Positions 12,201 through 25,800 of a stretch of DNA of 64,000 nt are shown here, piece by piece. How positions within the stretch are numbered: position 1 is the stretch's first letter; each line of letters begins with the position of its first letter. The stretch spans positions 48,694,599 to 48,758,598 of the forward strand of contig CM055109.1 of NCBI GenBank assembly GCA_029204225.1. The letters are read 5' to 3'. The stretch is from Diphasiastrum complanatum (taxonomy: Eukaryota > Streptophyta > Lycopodiopsida > Lycopodiales > Lycopodiaceae). Below the pieces are notes generated by a model. It had not been told where the DNA came from. It did no database searches and worked only from the letters and a program-made list of their open reading frames with translations. The translations under genes were made by a program, and so were the position numbers.

Positions 12201-15200
12201 GAGAATGGTTTAATTCCAAACTCGGCAGACTCGAATGTTTACTTCAAGTCTGTGTCGGATTTCTTCATTATCATCACTCTCTATGTAGATGATACGTTAC
12301 TATTCAGTAACAATCTGAATCTAATGAAGGATACGAAATGCATGCAAGCCCAGGAGTAGAAAATGACTGATATGGGTCCAGCCCACTATTGTCTCGGAGT
12401 CGAAACTTTCCAAATTTGACCTAGCAGACTGATATTCATCAGCCAAAAGAGATATCTGACAAACGTGCTGGAAAACTATGGAATGGCCAACTGCAAATCG
12501 AGTCACTTTCCACTCGACCCTAGACTAAAGTTGTGCACACGGCCAGACCTTGCATACTCGATTAGTTCACTCAGCCAATTCCTATCAAATCCAGGTCTGA
12601 CTCACTGGAAAGCACTCATGAAGGTCAAGAAGTACGTCCAAGCAACCAAAAATCTCAGCATCTGTTATGGAGGCAGCCAATCTGCCAATATTCTTGAAGG
12701 ATACACAAATGCAGATTGGGCAGGAGATATAAACACCAGAAGATTGACTTCTAGATTTGTATTTTTATACAATCAAGGCCCAATCTCTTGGAACAGTCGA
12801 AAGCAGACCTCAGTAGCATATTCAAGGCGAAGTATGACGCTGAAAGAAGACGCAATCGATACAAAGCCAGGCTTGTCGCCAAAGGCTTCTCCTAGATTCC
12901 AGATCTGGATTATTCCAAGACCTTCGGCCCAGTTGTCAAACATGCTTCGATCCGACTACTACTCTCCTTTGCAGTTGCAGCAAATCACAGCCAGAGGGAT
13001 ACGAATTGAAAGGCAAGCAACACCTTGTGTGCAAAATCCACAAGGCTCTCTATGGACTGAAACAGTCACCAAGAGCCTGGTTCCAAAAAATCAATGCATT
13101 TCTAATCGAGAATGGTTTTATTCCAAACTCGGCAGACTCAAATGTTTACTTCAAGTCTGTGTCGGATTTCTTCATTATCATCACTCTCTATGTAGATGAT
13201 ACGTTACTATTCAATAACAATCTGAATCTAATGAAGGATACGAAATGCATGCTGGCCCAGGAGTACAAAATGACTGATATGGGTCCAGCCCACTATTGTC
13301 TCGGAATCAAAATTTTCCGAATTCGACCCAGTAGACTGATATTCATCAGCCAACAGAGATATCTGACAAATGTGCTGGAAAAGTATGGAATGGCCAACTG
13401 CAAATCGAGTCACTTTCCACTCGACCCTGGACTAAAGCTGTGCACACGACCAGACCTTGCATACTCGATCAGTTCACTCAGCCAGTTCCTATCGAATCCA
13501 GGTCTGACTCATTGGAAAGCACTCATGAAGGTCATGAATTACGTCCAAGCAACCAAAATTCTCAGCATCTGTTATGGAGGCAGCCAACCTGCCAATATTC
13601 TTGAAGGATACACAGATGCAGATTGGGCAGGAGATATCGACACCAAAAGATCGACTTCTAGATTTGTATTTTTATACAATCGAGGCCCAATCTCTTGGAA
13701 CAGCCGAAAGCAGACCTCAGTACATAGCTGCCACGAATGCTACCAAGGAGGCAATTTGGCTGAGGCACCTGCTTGCAGATATCAACCTTGCTCAGTCACA
13801 TTCAATGACTATTTATTGTGACAATCAAAGTACAATAGCACTATCTCTAAATCCGAGATTTCATTCTCGAAGCAAACATATCGAAATCAGGTATCACTAC
13901 CTTAGAGAGAAAGTGCAAAGCAAGCAAGTGTCACTGGTTTACTGCAGGACAAATCTTATGGCAGCAGATTACTTCACAAAGGCTCTACCAAAGGAGCACC
14001 ATCTCAGATTTAACGACATGTTCAATCTGAAGATCAAAAATTTTCAGGATCCACATTAAGGGGAAGTGTTGGATTTCAATGCTCAGCCTCAAATCCATTC
14101 AATAATGAGCATCCTGAAAAATCTGTCAAAGTTCAACTTCGAAGTCATCAAAGATATCGAAGTCATTGACTTCATCAACTTCGACTTCTCTCATGTAAAA
14201 TTTCAACAATTCCAAAAACAATTTGCACAGTAAACGAGTTCCGGAACTTACAATTCACGGAGGCAGAGTGATCGGCCCTATTCACGGTTTTCGCTGTAGG
14301 ATCCAATCCAGATCCACACTTCGTGCCCTAGACTTGAGACTTGGTAACAAGCAAGATCCAGCTTCCAACTGTAAAGACATCCCATATCGCCGTTAGCACC
14401 TTTGAACTTCTTCTTCCCCTGGCTAGCACCATCTTGGCTATGCACATGCGCACTACCATCCACCTTCTCCTAGGTAAATAGAATGAATGGTAATTGAGAT
14501 CTCTTGTATAGGTGCAAGGTAGGAGTCTCCACGCGAGCATATTCTTGATTATTACAAGTGGCATACATGCAGTTCACAAGCCACCAGCCAAGTCAACAGG
14601 CACTAGTCCAATGTCCACTTTCAAGTAAGGTGTAGGACCCAAGGGGTTGGGTCTCTAGCAGGTAACCTTAGGTAAGGCTTGTATATTGCCCTTGATAGTT
14701 TTGACAACTTAAACCACATGTAAAAGTTACAACTTAACCATGAAGAGCTCTCACTTCTTCATAAGTTCATGATTCTAGGTGCATGACATCTCTATAGCAT
14801 TGGTGTTGAAATCAACAATGAATGACGAACTTTGTTATATATGAAAGGCCAACTCTCGCAGGGCAGCAACTCCAACAAACTTTATGAAAATTTGTAATTC
14901 TAATTTCTCTATAAGAAACTAAAATTATTGGTAAAACAATTCTATGGAGTTTTTTGAGTTGCTCGATAACAATGTCAAAGCATATGGTATACATAGTGCA
15001 ATGAAAACAAGGGTAGCAACAGCTCCATACCTTTAGACCAGAGATATTCAAGTTCAGAAGGCATGGGAATCCTAAGAGGTGATTTTATGAACGAGTTGAG
15101 CCACATCTCCTGTTCTTCGTCCACTTCTTCAACATAGCCCTTCCAAAAATCTGGAACCTGTGCAAGGAAGTCAAATTTGCTCCTAAGGAAAATAATGGAT

Positions 15201-18200
15201 GATGAAAGAAAATAAGCCACGTGATGCTTAAATGTGATTTTGTTAGGTCAGATGTGTTTTATACAGACAATCAGCACACTTATGAAACTTACCTCGTAAT
15301 AGGCATTGATGAAACCAGGAGCCATCCAGAGATCCTCTTCTTCATACAGGTAAGGATGCTGAGGATCATTGAAGGGACCCTTCACTTCTCTAACCACTGA
15401 TTTAACATCCAACACCATCCAGATTAGCTGACTCATGCAAAAAATTCTTGTTGGGCACAGAAGCTCAAACCATATATCCGATGTTAATGCAAATGGAAAG
15501 TTTCAACCAAGAGGCATTTACTCTAATGAAGCAACATTGACTCCTTATCAGGATGAATACACTAAAAGCCCTGCAAATTCTTAGGCCAATTTGAGATTAT
15601 GCACTGATCTACACATACTTCCATCAGGCTTGTTGACAAACATCCTCGCTTTGGCTGCTGCAACTTCTGCTAACGATGAATGTAACTAGAAACAACATGT
15701 ACAAGTTAGCCTTTGTGTTTCCGCTTTCCTGCCAAAAATGCCACAGCATAGAGCTTGCAGTCATTCAATTTTCATGCCTTTAATCAACATCACGGACAAC
15801 GAGGTCAATAAGATACTTTAAGAATTGTTTGAACAAATAAAAGATTTGAAACCTTACTGCTGATTGTTCAAAAGTGCATTCCTCCTCGTCAGGCATTAAC
15901 TCCCCAAAGTAGAACTTACCCTGTTAGAAACAATGATCAGTTGACTTAAACAGCCACTCTTAGTTCTAACCAATAAGAGGACAATGGGATGAACCAGAAG
16001 GGAAGCACAAGAAGTCCTGAGAAAAAACAAAAGATTACATCAAAATAAGGGTACAAGCACATCAGTACATCGAAAAATTAATGGTCCAGGCGTACAAACG
16101 AATCATTCAACCTCAGTTGAGCACATTACAATAGCTATCAGCACTAATGTTGTGATTACTAAAACCTTCAAAACAGAAGGCCGTCCACTCTACCCAGATT
16201 TGGCGACCATTGACTTCATAGACACCGCAACCATGCATACGACTGCGCTTCCACTGTCCAGCATACTTATAGCGCCCTTTTTCGCTGCCACAAGGACAGA
16301 AATTAGTCCATGCTGACCTTACTCTAAATCATCATCTTGGTGCCTCCAAACGACTTCCTACAAATAACAATCTCCAGTGGAGCCAGAATGTAAGCATCCA
16401 GATTCTCTGTAGGGTGAATAGGATGAATGCACAGAAGAATGAAACTTATAAAAAAATAAGTACTGAACCCTTTACAATGTCAAGAATCACCGATCCTGAC
16501 ACTTACGGTAATTCTCCAAAATACTTGATCCAAAGAGGATCATCTTCAAAACGATTTGAGTCAAAGGCCTGAGGATTTGACAACGTATCCTCTATGTCCA
16601 TGTTCAGCCATTCTTTATCCTCAGAACTCATAAAATCACTGCTGTAAACAACTCCTTTTTCCCTTTCCCTCTTGTCCAGTCTGTTGTTGAAGACAAAGCA
16701 ACCTCAGTCACAAACTAAACTATGAACAGAAACTTCAAAAATGCGCAGAATCCTGTTTTTGCAAACATCTAAAAAGCAATCCACAAATCATTCAAGTAGT
16801 ATGTATCAATGCTAACTTCGATATATGTCGATCCAAATAACTTTGATATGGCAAACCAGTATTACTTAGGTCAACTTACTCTGATCCAGGAGGATATCTA
16901 GGTACAGGAAGATGCACTTCAATTACACCATGACCTTCCATCATGTTTTGCATCCATTCACCTTCATATCTGTACCCACATGCAAGACGTAATGCCCATA
17001 ACATTTGAGTATATCCAAAATGAAAAGCAAAAAATGACCATATTTTTGTAGAATTCATTACACTTCAAAGTAAGAAAAATTATCTGAGTGGAGACTTGAG
17101 CGAGTGTGGACACCGACAATGCCAGCAACAGTGTGGCTAGGGGTGACCTTTTGGAGAGGGACTACCCTCACATCCAGTGCCATCTTCTTGGTCACATTTG
17201 TAACCGGGAAGAAAAGGGCCCTCGCCATGTTCAAGACATATAGCCTGTTGGATCTGAAGAAGCTAGCACCCACACAATTTGCCTACCACTTCGTCATGTT
17301 GTAGCAGTTGCTTTGGGTTCAACCTGCATGGCAGCCAGCCCTGGGTTCACACATTGGGTTCACACAGTGGCATCGTAGGCGTGAGCCGACTGGACTTATG
17401 TTCCAGAGGATTGTTTTTGGAGATGATTTATGGCGACGGGCTGAGCAATTGGTTGAGGTATTAGGGAGACCCTTCAGCGACCACTTTTTGATGAGCACAT
17501 GTACACCTTTTTTGTGATTGGTATGTAGCATGTTGAAGCCTTTAGTGCTTTGTTCAGTTAGTAGTAGTCTATGGACTAGTCTTATATGCTATCAATTTGA
17601 AGGAGACTTTTACAAAATATTATCATGGGGATACAACACTTGCCAAATATGAAGGTCAAAAAGCTTTAAAGGCAGCAATGGACAAATGCAGAAAAAGGTA
17701 CATTGGTCTGATTAACTATGTACCAAACCACATTCTTAATAATAAACATTGAAGTCATGGCATAAAAAAGATAGCACACCATGTGCTATCTTTTTGTTGA
17801 ATCATGACAAGAAAGAAACACGCAAAACTCGCAAAAGAATTACTCGCAAAATGCCAAGGCCCAATTTGATTCATGGGAAAAGAAATTAAATACAAGTGGA
17901 TAACTTATAAATGGACACGGGAATTCAATTTCCTCCATTGTAGGTATCGTAAATTATTCCTTAAAAAGGTTTCCTAAACAAGTGACCACAGAACAGAATG
18001 GAAAAGTGGAGCACTAAAAGCTTTGAGACACATGATGGCATAAGAATGTAATGCCTACTTTGTACTGTTATATGCCTCCCATGACATCTATTTTACAGTT
18101 TACATGTGTACTTGTATATATCAAACAAAGGTCAAGAGCTAAGAAGCTCGAGTCAACAGCAAGCAGTCGTCGATGCTATTATTGATTTCAAAACTACAGA

Positions 18201-19826
18201 GGCATACAATAAGACCTCCTTAGTAGCAGACAGAAGGTCAAAGGAGGTGATTGAAGTGAAAAAAAATTCGAGATGTATAAGAGGAGTATGGCATGTGTCA
18301 AGAGGAGAATTACCACCATATGTAAGTCGATGAGATCTACAAAACATCATAGACAGTTACGAGGTGAGAATATAGCTGTATTTTCATAGCGAGTGAATCA
18401 CGGCAAATCAACTCCTACAATCAATAAAGGTTTATGCACTTTTGCACAAGCTGTCAAACTACAAGTGGGGCGCAATACTATGGCTAGTAGTGCGCCACTA
18501 ATCTATGGCTAGTAGACTTCATGGAGACCTATTTGAGATCGAACTCCGGATATGGAATTCATCAAAAGTGTCTTTGCTTATCCTGTAATAGCATAGCTAA
18601 ACCATAGTTGCACAGAAACGCGTTTTTGGGCAAACACGTTTCTAGAAAAGGATAGAAACGCAAAAAAATAAATAAATAAATAAAAATTCAGAAACGCAGG
18701 ACGATAGATGGGGGGAGGGTGGTCTTGGCATAGTAACTGCTCATTATCGATGCAGTGATTTGACAGGAAATGGAACACATTTCCATAGAAAAACTTTTAA
18801 CCTTGATAGTATCCAACAGGCATTGTTGCCCCCAAGCTGGACCACATTGTACCCAAAACATTCGGCAACCTACATAAATGAAAAGCCCTTAATAAATGCT
18901 TTAATTTGATACCCATATTGCCCACAAAATAAAAAAATTTAAATAAATAAATAAAAAGAAACGTGTTTTCAAAATCGCAGTGCAACTATGAGCTAAACCG
19001 ATAAATGCATGAGAACTGGCCCGGGTAATAAGCTCACAGGCACCTGATAGAAAGGATGCAAGTGTCACAGGTGTATCCTCAGGAGAAAGAGGAATGCCAG
19101 GTAAAAGAGGTGCATAGCCATGAGATAATAAAAATGGTGAGACGCCTGTGCTGGTACTAACAGAGCTGTTATAGCTATACTCTGCTAAACATAGATGTTG
19201 ATCCCAATCCTTCCCAGAAGGAGTAACAAAATGGTGTAAATAATCCTCAAGGATCCTGTTAAGGACCTCAGACTGCCCATCAGAAGTAGAGTGATAAGCA
19301 GAATCCATAAAAAGCAATACATCCAAGATACACATAAGCTCTGTCCAGAATATGGATGTAAACTTACTATCCCGATCAAAAAGGATAGTACGAGGAAACC
19401 CATGCAGACGGAAAATCTCTGATAGGAACAAACGTGCACACTGCTCTGCTGTGATAGTACTGCGAACTGGTATAAAATGTGCCTGTTTCGAGAACCTGTC
19501 AACTACCATCATACATGAATCGTGACCACGCTGGGTACAAGGAAGGCCAAGGATAAAGTCCATAGATATATCAGTCCACTGGCGATGAGGAATAGGCCAA
19601 CTCTGGATCAGTGTTTCATCGAAACGTGTTTCGAACGTTGAAACGGGTTCGAAACGGAACGTACGAAACGGTCCCGTTTCGAAACGGCATTTCGTTGTTC
19701 GAAACGACTGGTGAAAAATCGCGAATTTTTTTGCAATATAGCGGGGCCCGAGAGGTGAGTGTTTTCACTCTTAGGGAGTGTTTGTGTGTTTGTGTGTGTG
19801 AAAGAGAGGGAGTGTTTGTGTGTTTG

Positions 19827-19877
<51 letters not shown>

Positions 19878-22800
19878 AAAGAGAGGGAATGTTTGTGTGT
19901 TTGTGTGCATTGTGAAGTAGAGGGAGTGTGTGTGTGTGTGACATGTGTGTGAACTTTCAACTTTGAGTGTGGTGGTGTGTTTGTGTGTGTGGTGGTGTGT
20001 TAAACTTTTAACTGTGTTTTTGTTTGTGTGTTTGTGTGTGTGCACTGTGTGGTGTGTGCGTGAGTCTTGAGACTGTCATGACGTGTGTGTGTGTGAGATT
20101 GAGAGAGAGAGAGTCTAGAGAGAGAGAGGATAGGGATAGATTGAGGTTAGAACTTAGAGCATAGGTTTACCGTTTTGAAATTAGAATTTAGGATTAGTTT
20201 TTAATTTGAAGTCTGAATTTAATACAGTTATTGTTTTGTTGACACTAGATAGCTATTAGCAATGCCCAGACAGCGGGATCCCTTATGGGATCACGTCACC
20301 CTTGATTCAGCTTATGGCACATCAGGCACAAAGAAGTGGACTTGCAAGTATTGCGGGAACACTTATGGAGGTGGCCCCGTTCGAATCAGGGCGCATCTTT
20401 TACGTTTTCAAGGATATGAGATCGTCGTTTGCACTCAGGCCCCAGAGTCACTGAGGATTGTCGGGATCAGGGACGACTCTCCTGCCACTACTTCAGGCAC
20501 AGGTGATTCCTGAATCTTGTTTGATCAATGACATTGATTGAAAATTTGAAATTTGATCTAAAGCTAAAACTTAAAAGTTTATTCTATAACTTTAAACTTT
20601 GATTACAATTTACTAATGAGTATTAAGTAATTAGTGACTGTTCCCTGAGCTCTCTCACTGACGAGTGACTATAATTTATTACCTAAAGCCTGCTGCATAA
20701 CTAGTTAGTGGTAAGTTGTAACACCAATGTTATTGTTACAGGTGCGGCAGAGCGCCGAGATTCCCCATCGCAGCCGGCACTAGCTCCGCTGCAGCATCCA
20801 TTCCACCTTCTTCTTTTGGAGAGACTCCTGTAGTGCCAGTTGGTGGGGCCGGTAGTAGTGCTATTGGTAGCACTGTTAGGGGACGGGGTCGAGGACATGT
20901 GAGAGGCAGGGATGTTTTTGTGACAGCCTTCCAACAGTCGCACAGGGATGCAGCTGCTATTGCTGTTAGGAGGTGCTTTTACTTGTGTGACCTCCCTTTC
21001 CATGTGGCACAGACCCCTGCATGGAGGAATATGATGCGAGCAGTATCTCGTATCGATGTTGAGTGGGAGGGCCCGACCATGGAGCAGCTGAGGACGAGAG
21101 AGCTACATGCTGAGCGGCAGTCCGTGGATGCTGACCTACAGCCCATTAGGAAGTCATGGGCGAGGTATACCTGTAACCTGTTACCTTACATCTTCAAAAC
21201 CTTTGCACTTGCCACTTACTACTTTAGAAATTAGTACTTTCAAATTTGAAGTTTCTAACTTTGAAATTTCAATCTCCAAATTTGCAAATTGCAAGTTGCA
21301 ACTTAGTTAGTTGAAACTTGAAAGTGTTGTCGAATGTTTTAGGTTTGGATGCCCTATAATATCAGATGGTTGGACCGATGCAAGGAGGCGCCATCTTGTG
21401 AATATATTGGTGTCTTCTTGCATGGGCACCATGTTTTTGAGATCCATTGATACGTCGGAGCCAGGCATGGCATTGGATGGCAGGAGATTGTTTGAGTACA
21501 TCTCACAGGCCATTGAGGAGGTCGGAAAAGAGAATGTTGTCCAGGTATGCACTTGCCACTTGCAATTTTCAAGTTTCAACTTTAAAACTTTCGACATTGA
21601 GCTCTCAGCTTTGAAGTTAGAACTTAGTAAGTTACAAGTGACAACTTACATTTTGTGAATCGTGATTATTGTTTTGAACGTTGCAATTTGCACTTGCCAT
21701 TTACATTTGCAATTTGCATTTGCATTTGCTTCCGGAATGCTCAATGGTGAATGTACATTGTTCATGAGTCATGATTCGACCTTTGTCGGAATTCCAATGC
21801 AAGTTGTCACGGACAACGCGTCCAATTGTGTTGCCATGGGGAAGATGGTGAATGAGAAGTACCCTTGGATTTTCTGGAGTCCATGTGCTGCACATTGTCT
21901 TGACCTCCTAGTTGAAGACATTGGGAGATTACCCTGGGTCAAGGAGGTTGCAGACATGGCACGATTCTTGGTGAGATTTGTGACCAAGAGACAGAGGGTC
22001 TTGAGCATCTTCAGGTCCTATTCCACCTTGGATCTCTTGAGGCCTGCCCCCACTAGGTAACCAAGTTCCAACTTCCAACCTGACAACCTGTTTCCAATTT
22101 TTTGATTTGAAAATTGCAATTTTGTTTTAGCTTCAAGTTTCAGTGCTCATAGAATTTGAATTTTGCTATATAGTATAGCCTGCTTGTTGCCTATAGGCTA
22201 TGACCAATTACAAATCTTATTTCATGATTTTCATCCTAGGTTTGCCTATATGCTCATTGTTTTGGAGCGGCTCGTAAAAGTGCATGGAAGCCTGAGGATG
22301 ACAGTGGTTCCACCCCATTGGGCAGAGTGGGGCCGATCACGAGAGGCCAAGGCCAGGAGATTTGAGACGATCGTGATGGGGACTTCATTTTGGGATGATG
22401 CACGCTCCATTGTCATATCCATGCAGCCTATCTATAGCGTGCTTCGCCTTACTGATAGAGAGGGTTCCACCTTAGGCCTTCTCTATGAGTTTATGGATAA
22501 GCTGGGAGAGCAGCTTCAGAGTTGCACCACCATGGCTCCTGACAGGTATATTACTAGAGTCTAGTAACTACGTTAAAAGTTTCAAAGTTGATTCTTGAAT
22601 CTTCAATGTTCATTGTTCATTGACATTCATGATTAGAATTTAGTTAAAACTTAATAGTTCTTGAATCTTGACTCTTGAGACTTGAATGCTCAAGCCTCAA
22701 ACTTCACTCCTGAGTCCTGACTCCTGATTGTTTGCAGGCTGGAAGAAGTAAGGGGCCTATTTCTAGGCAGATGGCAGTGGTTCCATCAACCTCTGCATGC

Positions 22801-25800
22801 CATGGCTTGCTTGCTTCATCCACTATGGAGGACGGAGGATGAATTCCATGATCGAGAGCTCAGACAAGGATGGCATGATGATTTGCAAGACCCAGCTATG
22901 GAGTATCTTAACTCAAATGCTAGATCAACTATAAAAGCTTGAGACACTTGGTTATGGAAAATATCACACACAAGGAGAATTGCATAAGCACCTCACAAAC
23001 TCAAAAGTCTGAAGAAGAAATGAATTGCTAGAGAGAGAGAGGAGGGCATGGGTCCTCCAAATCCCTTGTGAGGCAAGCACCTCCTTTACATGCATGGAAA
23101 GTCTAGGTGTCAACCATAGGAGTGAGCTACTTGGCCACGTGGGCCACTTGCACTAATTTACTTAACTTACAAAAGGGGGTCTCATGCATTTAATTAAAAC
23201 ATGCCCCATGAGTTATGTACAACTTAACTAATGCTTAGCCAAAGGGGTAAAATAGGCATTAATCTTCAACATGGCATTCCTACGTCGCCTCTATCTATCC
23301 TGATCCCAGGGATCAGGATGCACTCATGGATGACTTGAATTTATTAAGGTATGTACTATGTACTATGTAATTAGTAAATTGTAATATGTATTCAGGACCC
23401 AGGTATGTAATATCATATATGTATTCATCTATGTAGTATGTATATGTAATATGTATGAACTTTGAAGTCTAAGGCTTAAGCTAGCTGCTAGTTAAAACTT
23501 AATAGTAGTAATTTGTAAGCATTTAGTATTTACTAATATATTTTGAAATTTGAATGGTGATGAATGTTGAATGTTCAGGACCGAGCGCCTCGATTTCGGT
23601 CGTGCAACTGCCATGCTGAGGGAAGGGCAATTGCACCCTGTTTTATGGTGGATGAAGTATGGGAATGATGTTCCCAAGTTGCAAAAACTTGTCATCCGCG
23701 TCCTCTCACAAGATTGCGCAGCAGTTGCATGTGAGAGAAATTGGAGTGTGTTCTCTTTGATTCATACGAAGAGGAGGAACAGACTTTCTACTGCGCAGCT
23801 GGAGAGGTTGGTGTATGTGCATGCCAACCTACAGCTTGTGAAGAAGCTGAGAGAGACTGGGGAGCCCATACAGGTAATGAATCATGATTCATGATTAAAT
23901 CATTAATCTGAATTCTATAGAGTCTAGTATGTACCATGAATCATGATTTGTCTAGATAGTAAAGTCTAGACTCTACACTAAGAAGTTAGAACCTTCAGGC
24001 TTCAAGTTTCAACTTTCAACATTTACATTTCAAATTTGCTATTTTTTTTAAATCGTTTACCAGTACTTACTATTGAGAATCAAAATCTTGGTTTAATTTC
24101 AATTTTCGTAGGTTAATCCCGATGAGATCGATGTGGCAAAGGTTCCGGACTTGCCACCAAGATCACAAGAGGAGGAGGATGTCTATGCTCTACTCCATCG
24201 GGAGGCCTTAGCAGCTGCAGGTTGATTTCGATGCCCAATTCCCCGATTCACTGCGTTACATTAGTAGGCTTTTAGTACTTTGAAATTTTGTAGAAATACT
24301 AGATAGTAGATTACTAGATTGTAAATTGTAATTAGTAATTACTAATTTGTAATTTGTAAATTGTAAGTTAAAACTTAAAAGTAATATGACATGTCGAGAC
24401 TCGAGAGTCGAGCCTAAGTCCTGATTCCAATTTCCTTGTGTGCATTGCGCAGGGCCTACCACTCGAGCTGCAGCACGCAGGACCAGGAGCGCAGGAGCCA
24501 TGCATCAGTCTCAGACACCTCTGAGAGTCCCTCTAGCTCTGACTCAGATGAGGAATCCACCACTGAGGGTGAGGGATCGGATGAGGAGGATGAGGGTGAC
24601 TCTGATGATGGGGAGGATGACATTGAGCCTGAGGACATGCCAGTGCCTCCACGACGACAGTGTCCGAGGCGGGCAGCTAGAGGCTAGAGCCTGGATGGGC
24701 ATTGGGGGGGGGCACTCACTGCTCAGCATAGATCATAGATGATATTTATTAGTGGCATACTCTAGGCTGAGGGCTCTAGCATAGTAGTTATACATATTAC
24801 TGTTTACACATGACAGTTGACTTCAGACTCATGGGGCCTCAGGCTTGAGCCTTGAGGGCCGAGGCCACGCTTGACACTCTTGTTATTTATGCAGGATGAT
24901 TATTGATAGCATCATTGCTTTTACAATTTATTTTAAACTTTAAAGTTTAAACTTTTGGCTCTTGAATTGTAAATTGTGACACAGTGAAGTCTGATTTGTA
25001 AATTCAAAATTGTTAGTAGTTACTTATTACTTAATACTAGTTAGAATTACTACTTAGAAGTTAGAACTTAGTGCCCACTGCCAACTTGAAGTTACTTCCA
25101 AGTTAGTGGTCACTGGTCAGTGCATTGTAATTTGTAATTTGTAAGTTGTAACTTGTAACTTCAAACTCGTAAGTACTAACTAGTAACTTCTAAGTAGTAA
25201 GTAGTAAGTAGTAGGTTGCACGGGAGTACTTATTTCGAAGACAGAAAGGGCAGGTACGAATAAGTACAACAAGCTCAGATCAAAGAAAGGGCCAATAGAA
25301 ATGGTCCTTGAGACGAGCATAAGACTTCTGAAAACCAAAGTGACCCCCAACAGGGGATGAATGAGCATCCGACAACAATTGGGAACGGATACCCAAGGAA
25401 CTAGGAATACAAAGAGAACCATAACGATAGAGGCGTTCGTCAACAATGGAGTAAACCTGATGAAGATGGGACGAAACATGTAAGGTATGCGGTAGGTAGA
25501 TCATCAAACCATGTAGGAACAGTAGCCACAAGTGTATTCAACAAAGCTGGAAGACGAGACAATGCATCAGCAGCAGTGTTAGCACAACCAGGACGATACA
25601 ATATAGAAAAATCAAAAGACTGCAAAACTGCAACCAACGAAACTGACGATCACTAAGATCACACTGAGAAAAGAGAAAACGTAAAGACTGGTGATCAGTA
25701 ACAATGTCAAACGGAACTCGATAAAGATTATGGCGCCACTTCTTAAGAGCATAGATAATAACAAGAAGCTCTTTCTCATGCACAGAATAACGTTGCTCAT

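Larger units (their letters stand above)
3840..14250 (+). mobile_element. Copia-1, decayed Ty1/Copia retrotransposon split by Gypsy-1
   Basis: A plus-strand Copia element antisense to TIC100 within intron 9. Gag begins at 4350, then CCHC knuckle, protease and integrase up to 6513. The Gypsy-1 element (6514-11608) interrupts it and RT/RNase H resumes at 11609. The reading frame crosses the insertion as PPRRS | [10 protein letters not shown], the usual Arg/Ser/Pro-rich linker between Copia integrase and RT. Many stops and frameshifts show it is dead. The 5' edge is approximate and is taken from similarity to the related LTR/leader at 50711-51682. Confidence 0.85.
19609..25215 (+). mobile_element. 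hAT-1, large hAT element with an intron-containing transposase
   Basis: It interrupts the Gypsy-2 integrase: sequence up to 19608 encodes [10 protein letters not shown] on the minus strand, and 25216 onward encodes the upstream zinc-finger part ([13 protein letters not shown]). The left end, CAGTGTTTCATC at 19609, fits a hAT CAG-type terminus. Subterminal GAAACG/CGTTTC words follow. The right terminus near 25215 has no clear matching inverted repeat or target duplication. The plus-strand gene inside has BED, DUF659-like and hATC domains. Confidence 0.75.

Noticed and set aside
19608-20045. His/Thr-rich open frame on the minus strand (HTHTHT)
   Set aside because: Translation of the (TG)n microsatellite.
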